Positions 59,870 to 64,000 of a DNA stretch of 64,000 nucleotides are shown here, piece after piece (position 1 is the stretch's first letter; each line of letters opens with the position of its first letter). The stretch covers positions 4,526,001-4,590,000 of the forward strand of contig JAYKYS010000005.1 in assembly GCA_036924285.1 (NCBI GenBank), written 5' to 3'. The position numbers and the translations under genes were made by a program. Origin of the DNA: Asterella californica. Lineage: Eukaryota > Streptophyta > Marchantiopsida > Marchantiales > Aytoniaceae. The notes below the pieces were generated by a model. It was not told where the DNA came from and did not search any database. It saw only the letters and a program-made list of their open reading frames with translations.

Positions 59870-60480
59870 AACTGATCACGGCCATGTGGTGGGTGGCGCT
59901 GGTGTCAATGTACCAGTGGTGGTCCACGACTCGAGGTGTAAACTCGTTGTGAAGTTGAATCATTACTGCGTGCCTCGTGTTGTTGTTGTTGTTGCTCTGA
60001 CGGTTTTCCTGATTTTGGAAATGCTGAATCTGGTTTTGACTTTCGCTTTGTCACTGAAATCGATTAGGCGGAGCGCTGCTGCTGGAAGCTTGATTGCGAC
60101 AATTCTGAACACAATGTCCAGTCAAATTGCACCCAAAACACTTAATGTTGAAGTCTGGTGGTCGGTTCTTAGGCTGGTTCCATCCAGAACGGTTGCCGTT
60201 CTTGCCTTGCTTGGATGGTTGCCTCTTTCTTGCAGACAATACGGTCAAAAGTTCGTGTTGCATCTTTCAACGGAAATTTTCTTCGGTAAGAAGAAAGGAG
60301 ATGAGATCTTGCAACGTCAGGTTGGTGTTGCATCTCATCACTTGTAAGAACATTTGATAGCTATCAGACATGCTGCCCAATAGTGTAAGTAGTTGCTCTT
60401 GTTACTTACTTGCACACCTGCGGACGTCATCTGCTCAACGATGGATTTGAATATGTTCGATGTCACCGTGTCATTCGCTC
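59870..60480 (-). pseudogene. gag: Copia-2 gag and start of protease
   Basis: Minus strand. Gag remnants carry a CCHC knuckle CFGCNLTGHCVQNC (about 60160-60115) after a Lys/Arg/Asn-rich stretch. WYIDTSATHHMAV at about 59915-59880 is a copia protease active site. Sequence beyond about 59870 shows no further copia domain, so the element is truncated by the neighbouring Ty3 fragments. Frames are broken. Confidence 0.82.
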
Positions 60481-60548
60481 TCATCTTGAGGGTTCACAGC
60501 TTTTGCTTCAAATGCATTTGAAATTGTGCTAGGAAATAACAACCCGAA

Positions 60549-60560
60549 GCTTTGATACCA
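60549..60560 (-). other. Copia-2 primer binding site
   Basis: TGGTATCAAAGC on the minus strand, one base from TGGTATCAGAGC (initiator tRNA-Met type), adjacent to the LTR end. Confidence 0.85.
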
Positions 60561-60766
60561 TACAGAAAAGAGAGAGAGAGAATCGATGCAAGAGAGAGCA
60601 AGTATGTGTAAACTTGTTTACTGAATAATAATGAGGTAAGAGGTCCATAGGCTAGATATTTATACTTTGGTACAAGGGCAGGCTAGGCCTACCAAAGGGC
60701 ACGAGCCCAAATATCATGAACTAGTTGTTGTACTGAAATTCACACTTAGACAGCCTTATTCTAACA
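60561..60766 (-). repeat. Copia-2 5' LTR
   Basis: On the minus strand TGTTAGAATAAGG to TTTTCTGTA, 206 bp. It has a TATAAATATC motif near 60655. No second LTR is seen in the window. Confidence 0.8.
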
Positions 60767-61361
60767 AGTTGAACCAAAAATGCGACTGTTTTATCATACA
60801 GTTCCCTGGGTCAACTTTAACTTTCAGCTGGATGCAACGGAGTTTTCTCCATATTCGAGAATTCGTTACATTATAATGACAAAGTTACCTGTAGTATCCC
60901 TCACAGTACTCTGACCTTGTACAGGAAAAAGAACTATTGTCACATATTCCCTTCAATATTCCTTCATCCTATGTCAAATCGGCTTTCTTATCAGTTTGAC
61001 TTTCACTAATACCTTACCTAAAGATAGGATATAGTTGTAAATACTCAATATTCAAACAACTTGAATCTTAATCTCTAATCCAAAAGCTAGAAGAACTGAG
61101 GGTTAGGGTGTGGCACTACCTAAAGATTGTGTGCGAACTTACCTAAAGGGAGCAGTAATAAATACACCCCCCTAGGAAATAATATATTATTACAAGGAGA
61201 TACTAGATTCAGCCTACATTTTGGAGTCTCTACTATGTGGGGTTTCCTCAAATTTTCATCCAGGTCTTCGTGTCATTCATGTCTGTAAAATTTATAATCT
61301 GATCATTAAATTTTCACCGAGTTAAGCATTTGCCTGCATATTGTACATGCTTGCAAATAAT
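60767..61361. other. Intergenic / 3' flank of host gene
   Basis: No gene or repeat recognised. It probably includes the 3' UTR of the minus-strand gene ending at 61362 and then the insertion boundary of Copia-2. Confidence 0.5.
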
Positions 61362-63949
61362 TCACTTCCATTCATTGGGTATGCGCTTTGCCACTTTTGA
61401 GCCCTCCTCCTTCGGAACATAACGCATAGCTTTTATACCAATGCGCATGTACGTGCGAAAGGCTTTGGCCTCTAGAACTTCGTCCAAGACCTTTTTCTGC
61501 CAGAGTAAAAAGAAATCAGGACCGGGTCTTCTTTGAGGGTTTAGGGTTAGGGTTTAACGTACTGATAGTGCTAGATCTTGCGGATATTGATAAAGTTCAA
61601 TCTTTTCCTGAATTATGCTGTTTTGGATGCTTCTGTAATACGGTGACGCCCTTAAATCAGCGTTCTTGAGATTCATTCGGATGGTCTCTAGCCTTAGCTA
61701 CTGCCACTGATTACGAAGAGTAGACATACAGATCAACTGAAAAAGATTGTACCTTGAAGGTTTCCCATCGACAGTTCCTCAAATACTGTTTATAGATCTG
61801 CTCCTCTTTCCTATAGTCCTGCACAGGAAGAAAGCGTGGAGGTCAAATCTTGGAAACCTATAGCATATCAAAACCAGCGAAGACGCACCTGGTCCAGTTG
61901 CAGTCACAACTTGGACCACAATCAAGAGTCCCATATATGGTTCCGAAATACAGCAGGGGGTTACTTTCTTACATGTGCTGCAAGAGCTTGGATTACATCC
62001 CTGTCACAGTGTCGATGAAAATCCCACACATTAAGAACCAACACCTCCACTGGACTTATCGTCACAATGCTTACAGCCCTTCGTGACTTCTTCAACAGCC
62101 CTCTCTGCAGTGAGGAGGCAAGTAGATATCGGTAAGCAATAATTCAGTCCAGTGGTTAGATGTGGCTTCTTCGATAGACGCTTAGGATAATCTCATGCAA
62201 TTGAGATAACCTTGGCTACCCTGCAAGTCACTAGCTCCAAAAGTTCCACAGAAGCAGATATCCATCCTCAACTCTGAACGTTGCATGTGATCTTCTCCAA
62301 TCAATTGTGCATGTTGACACCTATTTGATGGCACAAGCTGCAGAAATGTTGGGCACACGTAATAGACCTCTCCAAAGTAATCCCCTGCTGCTAGAGCGCC
62401 TATATCCAATATCATGGTGCCCTATACACCAATGCATCGTGAAAGCTGCGTCAGTAGACAGTTAGTGGTATATGCTGGAGCACAACAAACTAGGCAAGGT
62501 TGTCTAGTACTAAAGATGTACAAACCAATCCAAAGGAATCTTATTTCGAATGAAGCGCCTCGAACTAGTCAGTGAGAAAGAGCAACGAAAGAAGCAGAAG
62601 TATATTGATTGTTCGAACACACAAGTACAAAGGTATATACACCAGTGAATCCCTCAAAATTCTGAGTGGTTACCGTAGTCCTCACAACGACCACAGGGAT
62701 TACTAGCTTGATTCAACTGATACTATCTTGGCTCTAAATTACATCATCTACACTACTTAGTCTAGTAAGTGTTACCCATGCCTTTTAGGTCACCAATCTG
62801 AAATGCACTCTAATCTTAGCGGTGACAACACCTAGGGTAAGACCCAGCACTTTCACATGTACTCTTCTACGTAAGAAGATAAAGCAGATAATCGGCGACC
62901 TGACAGATCTAGCCAACGGATTTCTGTACCTCCTGCCTGGTCTTGTATTCTGGACCTGGACCTTGCTCGAGTCTTTGAATCCCTTCACCAGCACCAGGGG
63001 TAAAGCTCGGGCTCGCGTTATAGTTGTCATATATGTTGAACCCAAGAAGCTGTTTCTCCCGAGCAAGTACACCTCTGGCCCAACTTTGGAATTTGTTACG
63101 GTAATACTTGACATCTTCGGAAAACGCACTTTTCATCACACTCTGACTTACGCTCATGTGCCAGAGTGCATGCTCTTTAACTGAGAAGTCTATATCTCGA
63201 TGTTTCTTATCCTTTTGTTCTACCTCGCTAAGAAACTTAGACAACGTGTACTTCGGTGGTTTTGAGCGTTTCCTTCTCTTTCCTTCATACGTTCTTTCCT
63301 GCAACTCCATTTTCTTGAATCTGGCACTTTGAGTGCCAGCCTCATTCGAAGAAGTTGTTTGTTTCCTGTAGTGAACCTTTTCCAGAGGCAAGGAGGCACT
63401 GATCTTTTCTTCTGCAACCAAAGCTCTTACTCGTGGAGACGCAGTAACAAGCGGCATAACCTCAGGTTGCTGAATTTTCCTCTCAATTGGTATTCTTGGT
63501 GAAGCCTCACTTACTGCCTTCGGGGAACCACCCCAAGGAGAAAGTTCACCTGTACTACTGCTTTCTTTCAAAATTTTGTCAGGTCTGCCGTGTCGAGCTG
63601 AATTCGGCATGGAAACAGATCGCTGTGTTGATGATCCAGCCCTTGAAGCCCTAAAATGGGCACTGGCTAAGCGGCTACGGAGCTGCTTATTTTGCTTCTG
63701 TTCGGATTGTGATTTAGCAACTCTTGAATGTCCGACAGCAAGTTCACCCAGCAGGTCACGGTTATTTAATATTTCCTGTCCAAGTCCACTAGGGCTATCA
63801 AATGATGATGCTTGAACCGAAGGCATTCGGGCTGAGAACCTTGTGACGAGAGAAGGTCTACCCCAGTCCTTTTCTCTGTCATGGATTTCCGCCTTACATC
63901 TGTGATGCCTCGTCGGCCTGCTTATCGCGGGGAAGAAAACCAGTCCGAT
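61362..63949 (-). CDS. Multi-exon host gene, unrecognised product, 5' end uncertain
   Basis: Minus strand. Proposed exons: 63949 or less to 62930; 62421-62321 (or 62319); 62049-61973; 61818-61753; 61496-61362 with stop TGA. Each internal boundary has GT donors and AG acceptors, and the phases agree if the second exon uses the donor at 62319. Exon 1 is long, basic and Ser-rich (RFSARMPSVQASS; KRRKRSKPPKYTLSKFL), probably disordered at first. A more ordered part follows (YYRNKFQSWARGVLAREKQLLG). Later exons give DIGALAAGDYFGEVYYVCP, VLVLNVWDFHRHCDRDVIQ, DYRKEEQIYKQYLRNCRW, and a C-terminus ending VAKRIPNEWK. No frameshifts are needed, unlike all neighbours. I do not recognise the family. The start may be ATG 63826 or lie in an upstream exon outside the window. 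Confidence 0.7.
61536..61556 (+). repeat. Short telomere-like motif in an intron
   Basis: GGGTTTAGGGTTAGGGTTTA, about three TTTAGGG-type units, inside the last intron (61497-61752). On the gene's strand it reads as a telo-box (AAACCCTAA). Confidence 0.7.
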
Positions 63950-64000
63950 TTAGAGCTGCACTGATTTGCGTTGGGCGATAATGTTCATTAGGTTGTCTAG

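Noticed and set aside
61536..61556. Interstitial telomere
   Set aside because: Only about three units, within an intron; too short to call a telomeric array.

Overview
The window looks like nuclear DNA of a land plant or other streptophyte, packed with nested LTR retrotransposons. Almost everything from 1 to about 60.77 kb is retroelement DNA. Only the last 2.6 kb (61.36-63.95 kb, minus strand) reads as a spliced host gene. The plant assignment rests on a tRNA-Asp type primer site beside a Tat/Athila-like element, initiator-tRNA-Met type primer sites beside two Copia elements, and short GT-AG introns. I cannot name the species.

Layout. 1-1946: inverted start of a long LTR (family C). 1947-16174: minus-strand Ty3-type element of family B (LTRs 1947-2934 and 13812-15771), whose gag is interrupted by a young Ty3-type element of family A (A1, 3626-12332; 1373-bp LTRs with about 5 differences; 4-bp duplication CCGT). 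16174-19690: second family C copy with a gag-like coiled-coil ORF. 19691-21740: pol remnant of another Ty3 lineage (F). 21741-24987 and 47646-49805: third family C copy, split by element D. 24988-47640: element D (22.65 kb), with duplication ATGAA, a 3190-bp 5' LTR, a tRNA-Asp type PBS, gag, PR, RT and RNase H, and an inverted integrase. D is scrambled by two family A half-elements joined head to head (36340-43236) and by a solo LTR (45165-46646). 49820-55050: Copia-1 (minus). 56948-59690: shuffled A/B-type pol pieces. 59870-60766: truncated Copia-2 (minus). 61362-63949: host gene.

How the parts work. In family A, gag plus protease lie in one frame and RT-RNase H-integrase lie in the -1 frame. 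The overlap opens exactly at a GGGTTTT heptamer followed, after 6 nt, by a predicted H-type pseudoknot. A second copy keeps both stems. This is the clearest functional signal in the window.

The other striking point is coding capacity inside LTRs. The D LTR carries an old reading frame of about 680 codons with a coiled-coil tail, found in three LTR copies. Family C has a comparable gag-like coiled-coil ORF inside what appears to be a roughly 5.9-kb LTR. Nearly all element ORFs carry nonsense codons or frameshifts, so they are annotated as pseudogenes. Insertion order inferred from nesting: C before D; D before the A palindrome and the solo LTR; B before A1.
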